Of a stretch of 64,000 bases of DNA, positions 1 through 12,860 are shown one piece after another. Source of the DNA: Nymphaea colorata (Eukaryota > Streptophyta > Magnoliopsida > Nymphaeales > Nymphaeaceae). Position numbers and translations under genes: made by a program. Below the pieces are notes generated by a model. It had not been told where the DNA came from. It did not search any database and saw only the letters and a list, made by a program, of their open reading frames with translations. The DNA is taken from the NCBI RefSeq assembly GCF_008831285.2, contig NC_045138.2, positions 19,501,934 to 19,565,933 of the forward strand, given 5' to 3'. Numbering within the stretch: the stretch's first letter is position 1; each line of letters starts with the position of its first letter.

Positions 1-1669
1 CCCCCAAAGATTAACAAACAGAAAAGACATGAGCTAGCGGAGTTTAAGTCATATAACTCAAATTTGACTTGTTTATAACTCAAGTTTTATGTCAATCTCT
101 CCAGTTGAACTTCACTAGAAAATTTGACTGAGTACAAGTTGGCTCAACTCATTATACATCCCCACTGCGTGACTCTGCTGTCAACGTTTTTTCTAAGCAA
201 TGTTAGACTAGATCACGATCCAATCCGTACACCGATCAAGTCGTACTATTGTTTCTGCCTTTCTAACACTCGACTCGGTAAAGAAGGCATGACGAAGAAG
301 GAGAAAGCTGACGTGATTGTGCTAGAAGACACAGAGAAACTAGGGGAATGAGAATGTGGAACAGAAGGGATGACACTTTTCTGATACCATGGTTCAATTT
401 TATAAAGAACCCAGTATCCTCTGCTTTATGCCCATGATTGCACCTTTTGGCTAGTGGGGATATGTGTGTGGAAAGCCCTAACCAGAGTTGGCCCGCCGGA
501 TAAAAGAAAGCTTGCTAAATATGGGCGCTCGTTGTTTCAACAACAATTGGCAAAGGTTAGTTGAATCCAGAAACAGATCCAGATAATCATCTCTTCCAAA
601 TTTGGATCCCCAACTTGAGAAAATGTGGTAGATCTTCAACAGAATTTTGATATAAAATCAATTCCTGCAAATTCAACCTGGAAATTCAGGTCACTTCTGA
701 GTTCTGACCCAACAGCTTTCCGGTTCTGTTTCTGAATCTGAAATGAACCTCATAGTGAAGTGCAGGCCTAATTATGATGCAAGTATTCTATAGTGGAGTA
801 CCTGATCTAGCGTACACCGGATATGTATTCTTTTGGGGTACTTAACACCGGATATGTATTTATATAGTTGAGTAACCAAGATATTACGGATACAAAAAGC
901 GAATGCATAAATAATGGAAAAAAGATTCCACTCATGGATCTTCATTCATGGAATTTTCTTGAAAAAAGGGAAAATCAAACAGCGACAATGGAATTAATTT
1001 TTAATGAACGCAGAATGTATACAACGAAATGACAGATAACAAAGGACGCTAACTGCGCTTCAATGCCAAAAAATGCCGTTGTGCACAATAAAGAAACTGT
1101 GTTATGTCCAGAAAATGAGACAAAAATAAATATGAGAACCACAGAAACATGATAGGTGTTAAAAAACATGGGTAGCGTTAGTGCTTCTACGGGTAATTGA
1201 CATCAAAATATCTCCACAACCAAAATTCCCAAATTGGCAAAGCCTAGTCCAATAGAACAAGAACAATGAATTCTCTAGATATGAGTCAACTGTATTATGT
1301 TAGATGCTCCTGTCAAACTCAGTTCACAGTCTCGACCTAATCGCATGATTGCATCAGTCTACAAACTGGTGGAATATCATGAAACTTGGCTAATTTTGTT
1401 TAGAATCATGGGAAAAAATAATATAGATGGCTCTATAAGGAATTAATAATACATCAAGGTCTTATTATACATTAACTTGTGCACATGGGCATCCTTAGTT
1501 TTACTAGATGGAGCCGTATAGGCTGCAACATTTTATAGGATGATCCTACACAGTCCTATATACTTAAAGGGGTATATCCAGATAATTGTGATTGCAGAGA
1601 GGGAAGGATCTGGGCACGCCGATTGCGGAGAGGACATAAAATGGGAACAACTAAGAAGATAATGTGATG
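1..1669. other. Intergenic stretch and 3' UTR of the MYB3R gene
   Basis: No convincing coding region is visible. The right part, next to the MYB3R stop codon at 1,670, must hold that gene's 3' untranslated region. I could not fix the polyadenylation site. At 380-389 the minus strand reads TGGTATCAGA, the core of the initiator-tRNA-Met primer-binding site used by copia elements. No matching LTR was recognised, so it may be a relic or chance. The small open frames here lack family resemblance. Confidence 0.5.
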
Positions 1670-4600
1670 CTATCTGCATCCTTTCATCAGGTAGGAGGTT
1701 GGACTAGAGAACTTCAAGAGAGAACTGCCATGTTGTGCTCCAGCCTCTCTAACAACATTTGCACCATGACCAGGTGATCCGCAGCCACTGAAGTCCAGAA
1801 CTCGCCGTTCTGATAGGAAAGGCTGTATGACAAGCAACACAAAAAATCAAAGTTCGTTGGTCATAAAGTAAACATCTTTAGCTATCTAAAGGAATTCAAC
1901 TCAACAAAACCCTAGGTCAAGATGCAACAGGTACTAAGACCAATAGGGAAATCGGAAACGAGTAAGCAAACATGATTAACACATTATGGAGGTTTGAAGA
2001 AGAAAATCATCAACTCCAGCGACTCATAGCTAACTAGAAGGAGTTCAATCAAATTGACACAAGATAATGCATATAGGCAGAAACGCTAACTACAACAATT
2101 GTGTAACACTACCTAAAAGAAACTCATGCTATGCATGGAAGGAATATAATTGTGAATCTTCTACAAGGATGGCAGTTTTAGTATATTTAACCAATCATAC
2201 CGTGGCACTAGATGGCAAAGGAATAAGGTTTTCCAGTTCATTGTCAGAAAATGGAATGTTCTCCTTGGAACAATTATGACCATCGGAACGTTTCAGGTTC
2301 ACTAGAGAAGCTGTTTCTGGTTGTTCACCCGCCAGAACCTCCTCAGCTTCCTCTAATGCAGCTGCAGTCTGCTCACTCATCTGTTGCATTAGTCCAAGTG
2401 CATCATATGTTCTGTCTCCTGGACTCAAGAAGTACTCCATCTCCTGTATTGGGTGCACAAAAAAGGATCAACCATTAAGTTAAAAGGCCAATCACTGACC
2501 TACTATTAGAAATCCATGCATTTGCTTTTGCATTTTCTGAGCCCTGAGAAAATTTGTTATTGATGAAAAATGTACAAAGAGGATGAATACTTCTAGCCTG
2601 CAAATTAAGGGAGTAGGAGAAAACAAAGGTAAACGAAAATGCTTATTTGTGAGAGAGAGAGAGAGAGAGCTTGAAAGATTCCTTCATCTAAATATATTTC
2701 TTGATACTACAAGGTGATTGAAAAAGCTCCCAATGAAAAGATGAATTTTGTCATGGCAGATTATTAATAGGATTAGCATAAGCAATGCCCAGACTATTGA
2801 ATAGTCAATTCATCCCATAATAATAAGCACTTTCAGAATTTAAAGCATGAAACATTTGTGCCAGAATGCATATATAGCTAAAGTACCTCCAGCGTTATGT
2901 CTGTTTCAAGCCTTTGGCCTAAGAATGTTGAACTTATAAACCAAGGAGACTTCCAAGCCGAAGGAGAATCAAGCCCTTTCTTACAACCAGGAGTGCTATC
3001 AAAACTGCCAAAAGAAAAGCACAATCTTAATAAAAATATGCATGTAGATGACCTACTCAGCTTTACTAAACAATAAACAAACATGTGAAGCCAACAGCAC
3101 ATTCAACCAAGAAGCAAAAGAGAATTTGAAAAACCCATTACACTGGAGAACACCGAAGTGATCATGATAACCAAGACTGAGCACAATTCACGTGTACAAA
3201 CCAACAGGCAGTACAGACTAATTGAAATGCCCAACTGATGAAAGCTGTCACCAAAGCCAATCAAAATTGCAGTTGCATCTGACATGGCATCAGTACAAGC
3301 ACAAAGACTGCATAGGAGACAGCTTACTGCCATACGAATATCTTAACGGAGAACCAAAAAGCAAGCACAAAGACTGCACTGGAAATAGTCTCATGGTATC
3401 TCAGGCAACATTTCTCAAGGTATGATATTGCTTTTCAACATCCCCAGAGGTAAAGGTTAAAATGAACACCACCAAGGTTACAGAGCAACGCCATAACCTC
3501 ATGCTATACTTCGATGCAAATTCTAGGACAAGTGGCACCCCAGAATACAATTCAAATGAGTTCCATTACATCAATAACATGAGACTTTCAGTGGCATAGT
3601 CAGCTCTTTTTTATGACACAAAGAAGTGTCAGCAAATGTGCATGTATATGTGTATGTATCAGACAGTCAACCCTGTGTATCAGATCCTTCATCAAATATG
3701 GATATATTTACTTTCCTGTGCCCATAGATGTTCGGCAAAGGTCAACATTAATATCCAACCAATGTTCAAAACAAGTAACGTAACCATCACAGAAGAGATG
3801 GTCATCAAAAGAAGCAGGAAGTGTACAATTCAAATGAGTTCCATTACATCAATAACATGAGACTTTCAGTGACATAGTCAGCTTTTTTTTATGACATAAA
3901 TAAGTTTCAGCAAATGCGCATGTATATGTGTATGTATCAGACAGTCAACCCTGTGTATCAGATCCTTTATCAAATATGGATATATTTACTTTCCTGTGCC
4001 CATAGATATTCGACAAACGTCAACAATAATATCCAACCAATGTTCAGAACAAGTAACGTAACCATCACAGAAGAGATGGTCATCAAAAGAAGCAGGAAGT
4101 GCTGAACGAGTAGCAAAATCACTCACATGCTCAAGCTTGCAATGTCAGCATTGTTATATGTGCTGCTCTTCTCAGTTTGTTTTGAGTTCGATGAGGTAAT
4201 GCAGTACCGTGAAGCTGAACGTTGTACTGAAAGCTGGCCCACCTTCCTTTCACCAGTGCTTGGTGACAGAAGGTACTTAGATCCTGAAGTTCCATGTGGA
4301 CACTCAAATTGTCCATCAGAACCATCTGCCAGCTTTTCTCTCCTCCCACAAAACTGTGCTTTTGGTGTTTTAGAAGCAGAATAGAAAGACTTCGTAAGAA
4401 GATATCCACCCCCAGTGGGAGATAACAACTGCAAGTCATTCAGGTTATGTTCTAGAAGAACTCCAGAAGGCTGCATTTAAAGCAAATAGCCCCATCAACA
4501 ATCAAAAGGAACACTTCAAAAAAGAAAAAATAGTGTGTCCAAGAAAAAAGAAGTTGGCAACTTTTCTTCAACTATTGGTAAATAAAATAAATCAGACGGT

Positions 4601-7600
4601 TCTTATATTTTCAAAAATTTTATGGGATTTAGTAAGAATGCCCAACAAGCCATTCAATAATAAACAGACAACAGACAATAATGCCACCTAAGACAAAACA
4701 CGGTCAGAATATGATATCATGAAGAGATTTCAATAAACTTCCAAGTTATAACCAAATACATCATGATTTGAAGCATAGTCACAAAAAACTTTCTCGGGTT
4801 TTAAACAGCAGGTAATAATACAGCACGCTTTAAAAAAACAGAAAAATAAGGTATATTTTAAAATAATTGAAAAAACTAAAAATGAGGAAAAAATAAAATA
4901 AGTGGGAAACTAATAACACAAACATCAAAAAATAAGTAAATTTAAAACAAATAAAAATTAGAAAATGAAAAATAAAATGCATTAAAAAAACGTAAAAAAA
5001 TGAATAAAACAAAAAACACAAAAAAAGGAAAAACATGTGTTTTTTGTGTGTTCTTTTCATTTTAAATTTTTTTCAAAACAACGGAATTTTTTTTAGTTTT
5101 AAACGGCTAATTTATTTTTTGTGTTTTTTTTTTTTTTTTTGAAAAAAAACACGTTTATTGTGACTATGATATTTGAACTTTGAAATACAAAGTCACAAAC
5201 ATTGTTTTAAGACTCAGTGACATGGGACTCGATTAGTTCATTCTTGACTCATGACTTGGTGGGTCAACTCGGTGGTTTGGGCTGGGTTTTGTTAACTACT
5301 AAACAATATATAACTTGCCATTTATATGCATAAAAAAGTTGTAAAATGACTTGAATACATGTATAATTCATACCATCAAGAAATAACTAAGTTATATTAC
5401 TCTTTTGATAACAAGAAATTGGACAATTAAGCTACTGCTCCTAATCTATAATCACATATTACAAAAAAAATTATGTGGCAAGAATTAATATACCAATGAA
5501 AAACAAGTCAATACAAATCAAACACTAAGATTAATATATTTGATATTTACAACAATTATTAACAAATTCGACATGTATGTTAATATTATGTAAAAATAAA
5601 AATCCCAAAGTAACAAGTCCAAGGTTTTAAAAATTGAAATAAATACACCGTACAAGAAGATAAGCCTAATTAGCTTTAACTTTTCATTTGTAATATGCAA
5701 ACTTAATAAATGAGAAACAATTCTAAATTCTTATAATTCAATAAGTTAGAAGATTCATGTCAAAAAAAATTAAGTAATTAATAAACAAATCACCTTGTTA
5801 ATTACAAAACACAAAATTCATCACTGGACTACATTGAGTCAAACGAGTTTTGGCCGAGTCAAGCTGAGTCAGGCCGTGTAATGCTGAATTTCAACGAAAA
5901 ACAAGTCCTCCTACTGGGTTTACCCAATAAAGGGCTAAATCAATGAGTTGACCGGGCGAGTTTTTAAAAACAAACAAAAAATAAGTTATAAGGTTGATGC
6001 ACTACAACTACTTCCAAGCATATTGCTATGGTATGGAGCTGCCTGAAGGAAAAAAAGGAAAATGACTTACTGAATCATTTTTCTCGCTGGCATCTGCCTC
6101 ATGAAGTGCAGCACTGGACTCAGACTGTAGTTCATGCTGCAATCCACACAGAAGTTCATCAGGTGACCTGCCTCTAAGAGAACCCACATTCTCTTCTCTC
6201 TCAGAAGGGACTTTGATGATGTTAGACTCTTTAAGTTCTGTGATTACAGCTTTCTTTTTACGTTGATAAGGAGGTGACAAGAACGATCCTTCAATTGAAG
6301 AAAGAGAAGACATAATGTTCTCCTTTTCATCTGAAAGTGAATCTATGCAGCATTTTTCATATCTATGCAATGGCGAGGCACAAGATGAATCATTAATTGC
6401 TTCTGATCCTAGTGGTTCATTCTTATGCTCTGTCAATGGTGTTGATGATTCTCGTTGCCTTTTTTTCAAGATGGAAGGTGGGCATATAAAGCTCTTAGCA
6501 GCATGCTTCAGAAAGATGTCGGGACTCTTGTCACGAGATGGTGAATCCCATAATTTATATGGTGAACAGTTAACAGAAATCATCATCTGTCGTATCCCAA
6601 GTGGGCTGTAAGCTTGTTGCATGTCACATCCAGATGGGATCAAATCACAGTTCACAAATGGAATTTCCAAGCGAGGTGGCTCATAAAACAGAGAACCTGT
6701 ATCTTCAATTTTAACTTGTGGAGTAGAGGTTGCATTAAAATCTGAACTGGAACCTGGCTGCTCCACCTGGGTTGGCTCTGGAATAGATAAGTTTTCATCA
6801 TTCTCCATGGATGGACAACTATTGGAGTGATTACTAGCATGAGTTTGATTCCTGGGGACACTATCAGATGCAGGACCATCATATACCAATGCAAGAGCAT
6901 CTTGAAACTTGTTGGATGTCTCTCCAATGTCAGCATTTAAATAATTATTGCATGTGACATTAGTGCCACCTGAATCATAAACAATTGATGGAAAACCAGC
7001 TGACATTGCTAAATTTTGACGGCAAGAACTTACAATTTCATCACAGCTAGATGACTGGTAGTTTTGTAAACATGAAGTCAAAATATTCTCTGCATCAGAA
7101 GTCCTGAAGACAGATTGGTCTACAAATGAAGCCATGAAACCAAGTAAATTTGCATTTTCATTTTCTTCGACATGAGAGTTTGAAAAGAAATCCTCAACCT
7201 CTGAGAAGTCACCTTTAAAATGATCATCTGCTAAATTAGAAACTTTATTCTCCTGTCTCTCAGAGCCAACAAGCATTCCACAAAATGATGTACCAGTATT
7301 AAAACCATTAGAACATGCCAAGTCATTTGCATAGGCATCATTTCCACATGGTACCCAAGTGTGTGGGACCTTAAAAGGATCAGGTGAGGCTTGAATAACA
7401 TCCAAAAACGAAGTTGCAGGAAACTCTTCAAGGTTCATGTTGTAATTCCTACTGGCAAAATCACCAGAGGGTTGCACTATATTTCTGTCCGTGATAGTAG
7501 CAGTCACAGCCAGTTCACCAGAAGACCTATCAGATGAAATACACGCAGTTGTTCCCTGTGAAAATGTTTGAGGCACTTCAGCAGATTTATATGGAACTTT

Positions 7601-10600
7601 ATCCTGAACAACCTTTAGGCTTCTGGCCTTTCCTGCGTTAATACTGTTTAATGACTCCTTTGCAACTTGGACTGCAGCTGCATTCTTTAGCCCGTGGATA
7701 TCGGAATGATGGCCTTCAGCAGATGTAGAAGCCTGACTGCACTCTGACATCTCATTGACAGCAATGTCATCATTGGCACTCTCAAACCCTGAGTTCTGCT
7801 GGTTGATAACAGAAGTTGATGAAATGCACTTGTCTGATGGTTCCACAACAGGAAGACCCTGGAACTGATTAAGAAGACCTGAAGCCAAATAAGAATCAAG
7901 TTTCTTTTTCAAAGAGCTATTCCAGTGATTCTTTATTGCATTGTCCGTCCTGAAATAACAAAAGCACTAAGAATTCAGCGGTCAAAATGGTATGTCAGGA
8001 AATTTTGTAAGATTAAAATGGTCAGCTTAAAGGCTCATGAATGACCTCCCAGGTAAAAATTTAGCTAGCTCCGCCCACTTGTTCCCGTAAATTTGATGGG
8101 CTCGAATAAGTGCAAGCTCTTCTTCCTCTGTCCATGGGTCCCTGTTTATAGCTGGATTCAGGTGATTATGCCATCTGTAAGATCAGCAATATGCATCAAT
8201 ACATGCTTCAAAAAATTGTGATCTAAAGAAATTAAAGAAAGGATAAAAAAGAAGGGTTCTCATTCTCATAAGCAAAAAGTGAAGCACAAAGTGTAACAAC
8301 CTGACCCACTCCCACACTGGGTTAGGGCCCTTGATCACCCTTCCCCCACACCACCAACCCCCAACCTCCTCCTCTAGCAGCTTACGCTCAAACCCAAAAA
8401 TGTTAAGAACTATACAACCAATCACTTAGCAAACCCCTTTATAAGTCCCTCAAGATTCTTCACAATCTTAGATACGGGACTAAATTTTTTAGGTGTTACA
8501 CAAAGATTGACTCAATCAAGACCGGTATGGAAAGAAATAGATTATGAAAATGTAAAGGTTAAGGCATATGGCTATACATGCTAGGTAGAAAAGGCATCAG
8601 TAAAATACATTATAAGAGCTAAAAGCATACATCAAACAAGCAGTAAAATCATTAACGAACTTCCAATTTACCTCTCACGACATTGTTTACCAATGCGCCC
8701 AGGTAATGCTTGTGCTATAGTTGACCACTTTTTTGCCCCATACTTATTAACAAGCTCGACTATCATGTCATCCTCCTATTTAATAAATGACAAAAAATGG
8801 ATTAGCAGAAGGAGGAATAAATTAAAAGTAATAAACCAAAGGCTAAAAATAGGAATATAGTAGTCAATGAACCTCTTTTGACCATGGCCCTTTCACAAGT
8901 TCAGGATTCAAAACTTTCTGCCACCTATGCAAGCATTGGACATCTGTCCGGTCCTTAAAGAACTCAGCTGTTTAAAAGCAATAAAAGAACCATAATCAAT
9001 TAATTCCAACAAGTAGGTTCTCTGAATGATTTAATACGATCTTCAACTCAATTCAATCATAATTGTAGTCACACCTATTCTTTTCCAGTTTTTCCCTTTA
9101 AAGCACTGAACAGCTTTCCTCAATATTTCATCCTGCAAGAAAAATATTGTGATTATTACTTCCATCATAAAAAAGAATATGTTTCAGAGCTCTTTCTTTA
9201 TACGAGTGTGCATGACAGCATATTCATGTAATTTCCCTATACAGTTTCTAGTCGATGCACGTGCAAGCCACCAATAGCTCCAATCAGTCTCAGTACTTCA
9301 GTAACAAAAAGTTCAGATACATATATGAAAACTGCGCAGAAATAAGTTTCTAAGGGCCGATGTGGTTTTGCATGTGTTGTGGGGTATGCTATCTAGAACT
9401 GATGGTGTGTTTGTGTGTGTGGTATGCCTATCTAGAACCGATGGTGTGTTTGTGCGTGTGGCATGCCTATCTAGAACCGATGGTGTGTTTGTGCATGCAA
9501 TATGCCTATCTTCAGCAGCTGCCGCTGATTGGTCATCACCCACAAATCCATTTGGTCAGACACTTTTTCTTTAAGGTCCTTTTCATTTTTTTGGCTACAT
9601 TTAAGAAAACATCACCAGGAAGGGGCACTGTGTGTGTGTGTGGGGTATGCTATCTAGAACCGATGGTGTGTTTGTGTGTGTGGTATGCCTATCTAGAACC
9701 GATGGTGTGTTTGTGCATGCAATATGCCTATCTTCAGCAGCTGCCGCTGATTGGTCATCACCCACAAATCCATTTGGTCAGACACTTTTTCTTTAAGGTC
9801 CTTTTCATTTTTTTGGCTACATTTAAGAAAACATCACCAGGAAGGGGCACTGTGTGTCATAAATTTTCCTCTTAGTATTGTCAATGAAGGGAACGCTGAC
9901 CAAATAAAATTACCTGAGATTGTTGTAGAACACTAATCTGATATATTGAGCTTCACATACAAAACATGCTTATACCATAAACAACTACCAAGCAGCTAAA
10001 GAATAACAAGAACTTTTCAATTGTGTCTAGTCTGGTCCTTATCAGGAATGTATTATCTTACATGAAACATTTTCAAGTAAGTTCTTAGGGTCCCAACTAA
10101 AGTTGAGTGGTAGACAAACCCAATATATCTGTCTCTTCTTCAAAAGCTCCAAACTCACTTCCCAAAAAAGGCATTTCAGTCCAGTGAACATAACCAACTT
10201 TACCAGATTATAGCAAAAATGCATCTAAAGCATCAAACAAAGTTACAACAGCCTATTCAGTTGGAGCAAACTATTTCATTTGGTCAAGGGAAGTTGAGGA
10301 TGAATACATTCACAGAGCTAGACCTTACCTCTTCAGGAGTCCAACCACCCTTTGTGGATCTCCTAGTAGGACCACTAGTCCTCCTGTAAAAATGTCAAAA
10401 TGTATTAGCAAAGAGGTATCACTTGTCATGCACAGATCTGAAAAATATCATGGTCTTCATTTATTAGGACCTAGTTAACTCCAATGAGACAGATTTATCT
10501 TCAATCAATCAGGCATTGCTTTCGACTAAAATGCACAGTCCAACCAGCTCAAGAATCAACGGCAAAATTAATTGGCACACTATCATAGAAAATATAATGC

Positions 10601-11508
10601 TAAAATATCATGATGATCAAGCTAGCTGCTCATTCTCTCACATACAAAACAAATAACTCTATCGTTTTACCATCAATCAGCAGTAGAATGAAAACTATTT
10701 CAAACCTTCAGCTGTTCAGCTAAAACAAATACTTTTCAAAGGACCCATTGGTAGTCCCTAGAGAGGTTGCAGTAGGCTGAAGAGTCACACCCAAGGGGCC
10801 GATCTCACTTCTAGCCAGATAGATAATCAACAGCAACTAAAGGCTGGGGAACACCCAATTGCTTGCTCCTTTTCTCTTTTCCTTTAATCAGCAGCGAGTG
10901 AAGTGGCCATAGTGGCATCCGACCTGACTTGGCCCAGCACAAGCATTTTGTGGTGAGCATCAAAGAAAATTTCTGCATGTGTGGCAGTATGGATCTATAT
11001 ACAAAAATATTCATGTTTACGTATATGTGTGTAACAAAAAGACAAGTCCCCTTCCAGTTCAAGTTCGAAATGGAAAATACATTTCATAGTTCATCATTGC
11101 CATGAGCATGTCGGTACTATAGTTTTTGTTTGTTTGGCATACATACATTTTCATGTATATGACTAATCAAGGGAGTGGGCCTCCACCCAAGCAATTCTCA
11201 TGACCATGTATACGATCCAGGCCTTCCCTTAATGTAAAAACAAAGCCTTCAAACTCAACAAACCCACAAGCAAGAGAATGGAGTGGAAAACATTTGATGA
11301 CTAAACTGAGCAAGAACAAGAACAGCGAAAGTCAGTCTGGTGTGGGGGGTGAGGGGAGGAGGGGAGAGAGAGAGAGAGAGAGAGATTACCCAAGAGAAGT
11401 TCGAAGATTCTGGGTGGTACCCACACTCCCATCTGTAACAGCAACAGCACCAACTGGGGTGCTGCTGACCTGACCATCAACGGGCCCTTTCATCTTTTTA
11501 GCACCCAT
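1670..11508 (-). CDS. MYB3R: Three-repeat MYB transcription factor (MYB3R, G2/M class), 11 coding exons
   Basis: Proposed exons on the minus strand: 11508-11390, 10383-10329, 9132-9075, 8967-8873, 8775-8672, 8174-8046, 7949-6071, 4470-4127, 3004-2887, 2443-2201 and 1822-1670. All have AG acceptors and GT donors, and phases agree at every junction, giving 3,297 nt and 1,098 residues including an MGAKKMKG start. Repeats R1, R2 and R3 lie at about residues 53-200, each with its three tryptophans. The long seventh exon is serine-rich and carries the MYB3R motif LWDSPSRD followed by PSILKKR. The tail has SAWKSPWFI, FLSPGDRTYDALGLM, ERRVLDFSGCG and a C-terminal SYLMKGCR, all recalled as typical of plant MYB3R proteins. 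By family knowledge these bind MSA elements (AACGG core) in promoters of mitotic genes such as B-type cyclins, acting in the nucleus under CDK control. Its length is at or above that of the longer activator-type members. Whether this copy activates or represses is not decidable here. Confidence 0.95.
3547..4103. repeat. Direct tandem duplication of about 278 bp in a MYB3R intron
   Basis: Two imperfect copies, about 3,547-3,824 and 3,825-4,103, are aligned at the shared words TTCAAATGAGTTCCATTACA and CAGACAGTCAACCCTGTG. The second copy ends about 20 bases from the donor of the exon 4470-4127, so the duplication lies immediately inside the intron. Copies differ by scattered substitutions. The small open frames seen in each copy are by-products of the duplication. 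Confidence 0.85.
4471..6070 (-). other. MYB3R intron 7, AT-rich
   Basis: This 1.6-kb intron lies between the long exon ending at 6,071 and the exon beginning at 4,470. It includes very A- and T-rich stretches (about 4,820-5,160) and degenerate direct repeats around 5,200-5,960 built on words such as GAGTCAA and GGGTT. No coding signal was recognised. Confidence 0.7.
8292..8500 (-). mobile_element. Solo LTR (209 bp) with 5-bp target-site duplication
   Basis: On the minus strand the element begins TGTAACACCTAAAAAATTTA and ends GGTTGTTACA. It is flanked on both sides by CAAAG (8,287-8,291 and 8,501-8,505), a perfect 5-bp target-site duplication. A TATA-like TTATAAAG lies inside. The TG...CA ends, short length and flanking duplication indicate a solo LTR left by LTR-LTR recombination of an LTR or TRIM-type element. 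It sits in the MYB3R intron between exons 8775-8672 and 8174-8046. No internal region is present. Confidence 0.85.
9380..9860. repeat. Nested tandem duplication with 41-bp subrepeats in a MYB3R intron
   Basis: Two large direct copies occupy about 9,380-9,640 and 9,641-9,860. Each starts with 41-bp subunits containing TCTAGAACCGATGGTGTG, three in the first copy and two in the second. Each continues through CAGCAGCTGCCGCTGATTGG to a shared end GGAAGGGGCACTGTG. The 171-codon open frame crossing it is generated by the repeat and is not a gene. Confidence 0.85.
11354..11387. repeat. (GA)n microsatellite next to the first MYB3R coding exon
   Basis: An uninterrupted GA run lies immediately downstream (minus strand) of the donor that ends exon 11508-11390. 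On the transcribed strand it makes a CT-rich intron start. A shorter GA run occurs near 2,650-2,669 in another intron of the same gene. Confidence 0.8.
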
Positions 11509-12860
11509 ATTTTGTCTCGCAGCTGCATGAATTACTCGTTAGGGAAGCTTACAACTTCAAATTCACGTGCCTCCATATCAAGCTTTACTTGTCTTCATTT
11601 TAAAATCAAATAACCGTGGAAAAGAACTAGAGACACAAAAACCGGGAAAGGGCATCGGACTAATGAAAGGAGAATCAAATAGACAAGTCAAATACAAACT
11701 TGAAGCTTGCCCTCAGAAGAAAAATGATAATCAGCATGCATATATTTGGATCAAATAGGAATAAGCGGACAATATGCACATGTAGCTGAGTTTGGTACCT
11801 TTTCTGAGATTAGCAAGCAATGCACCCTAACATAATGTCTGGATCTATCTAATTTGATACAGCTGATATCTAGAAAATATAGGAATTATATAACAACGGT
11901 TCCGGCACAAAGATAATCCTCAAGATGACACTGATCTTGAAAATGCCGCGATCTTAACCTGACAACAATATAATAAGGCCAACTTTGTGTTCCCTATAGA
12001 TGCTTTTTCTTTCTTACTCTTTTAACATTGTTGTTTGACTTTCCATGTTGGTTGGTACTATTGTTGATATATATAAGCGATTCACCGAACAGCACAAATG
12101 TATAAACTATAAACAATCACCAGATTTTTTACATCTGAGAAAGATCCAGATACGGGATTTTGGGACGTCGGTTTGGATACATCCACTTACCTGGAAAATA
12201 TCAGGCGATTGGGACATGGCAGCATGGTTTTACTGCGATATCCAAATTCATCCAACGGATCATAGCGCGATACCCCAATATATCCAGCTTCTTTCTGGAT
12301 AAGTAGGTGCACACATACAAATCTAAAGACAAGAATCGAAAAAGAAAAATTGCAGGCATAAAGTGAAAAGGCCACATAAACCCTTTGAAACCAAAACGCT
12401 ATAATGAGCAGAATTACGACAACAGTTGGGGAAGTCGATGGCAACTCACCTCCTCGGCTCTGAAATCACCATATCAGTAGAAAATGCGGGCATATATTAC
12501 ATCTCAACACAATGTCGGTTCGTCTAAGCACAAAATCAGAGGCGCACCATAACAGCGAAGAATTCCCCGCGCACGGGAGGAAACCCTATTCAAATCGGCC
12601 ACCAAAAAAGGCAAGAAAAAAAGGCAAAAGACAACGAATTCAGAGCCAGTGAAGCGACCGAAAACCCTGAGTCCCTCAGCAAACCTCGAACGAATAAAAA
12701 AAAAAGATTAGAAGAAGAAGGGAAATCTAGATGGAAGAAGATGAAGGAAAACCCTATTCGCTTTTAGAGATCGGAGAACAGAGAGGGTAATTGTTACCAT
12801 TTGATGCTCGGATTACAAATCCCAAACCATAAATTCTTCTCTTGCTGCTTTTCTTCTTCC
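11509..12860 (-). promoter_or_regulatory. Likely 5' UTR, 5' UTR intron(s) and promoter of MYB3R
   Basis: Upstream of the start codon at 11,508 the minus strand has an acceptor-like ATGCAG about 15 nt before the ATG. A donor-like AATG followed by GTAACA lies near 12,798. This fits a non-coding first exon starting near 12.8-12.86 kb and a long 5' UTR intron. A possible tiny UTR exon (AGCCGAGGAG between CAG and GTGAGT) sits near 12,450. These are splice-pattern inferences and cDNA would settle them. The interval contains no other gene. Confidence 0.5.

Larger units (their letters stand above)
7908..10345 (-). other. R1R2R3 MYB DNA-binding domain, spread over six exons
   Basis: R1 has tryptophans at about residues 54, 74 and 93; R2 at 106, 126 and 145; R3 at 158, 177 and 196. 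R3 keeps its first tryptophan, which R2R3-MYBs usually replace. That, with the presence of R1, identifies a true 3R-MYB. The repeat-specifying motifs DRTDVQCLHRW, GRIGKQCRERW and GRTDNAIKNHW are all intact. Introns interrupt the repeats inside codons for A78, R144 and R187. The R3 exon (8174-8046) ends at a slightly weak donor, AG followed by GTCATT. Confidence 0.95.

Noticed and set aside
380-389. Copia element at the left edge based on a primer-site-like word
   Set aside because: Only ten bases match and no LTR or pol sequence accompanies them.
4830-5060. Phenylalanine-rich minus-strand frame
   Set aside because: Translation of an A-rich intron stretch of MYB3R.
9360-9875. 171-codon plus-strand open frame rich in CVWYAYLEPMVCL repeats
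   Set aside because: It is produced by the 41-bp and larger tandem repeats inside a MYB3R intron, and has no family resemblance.
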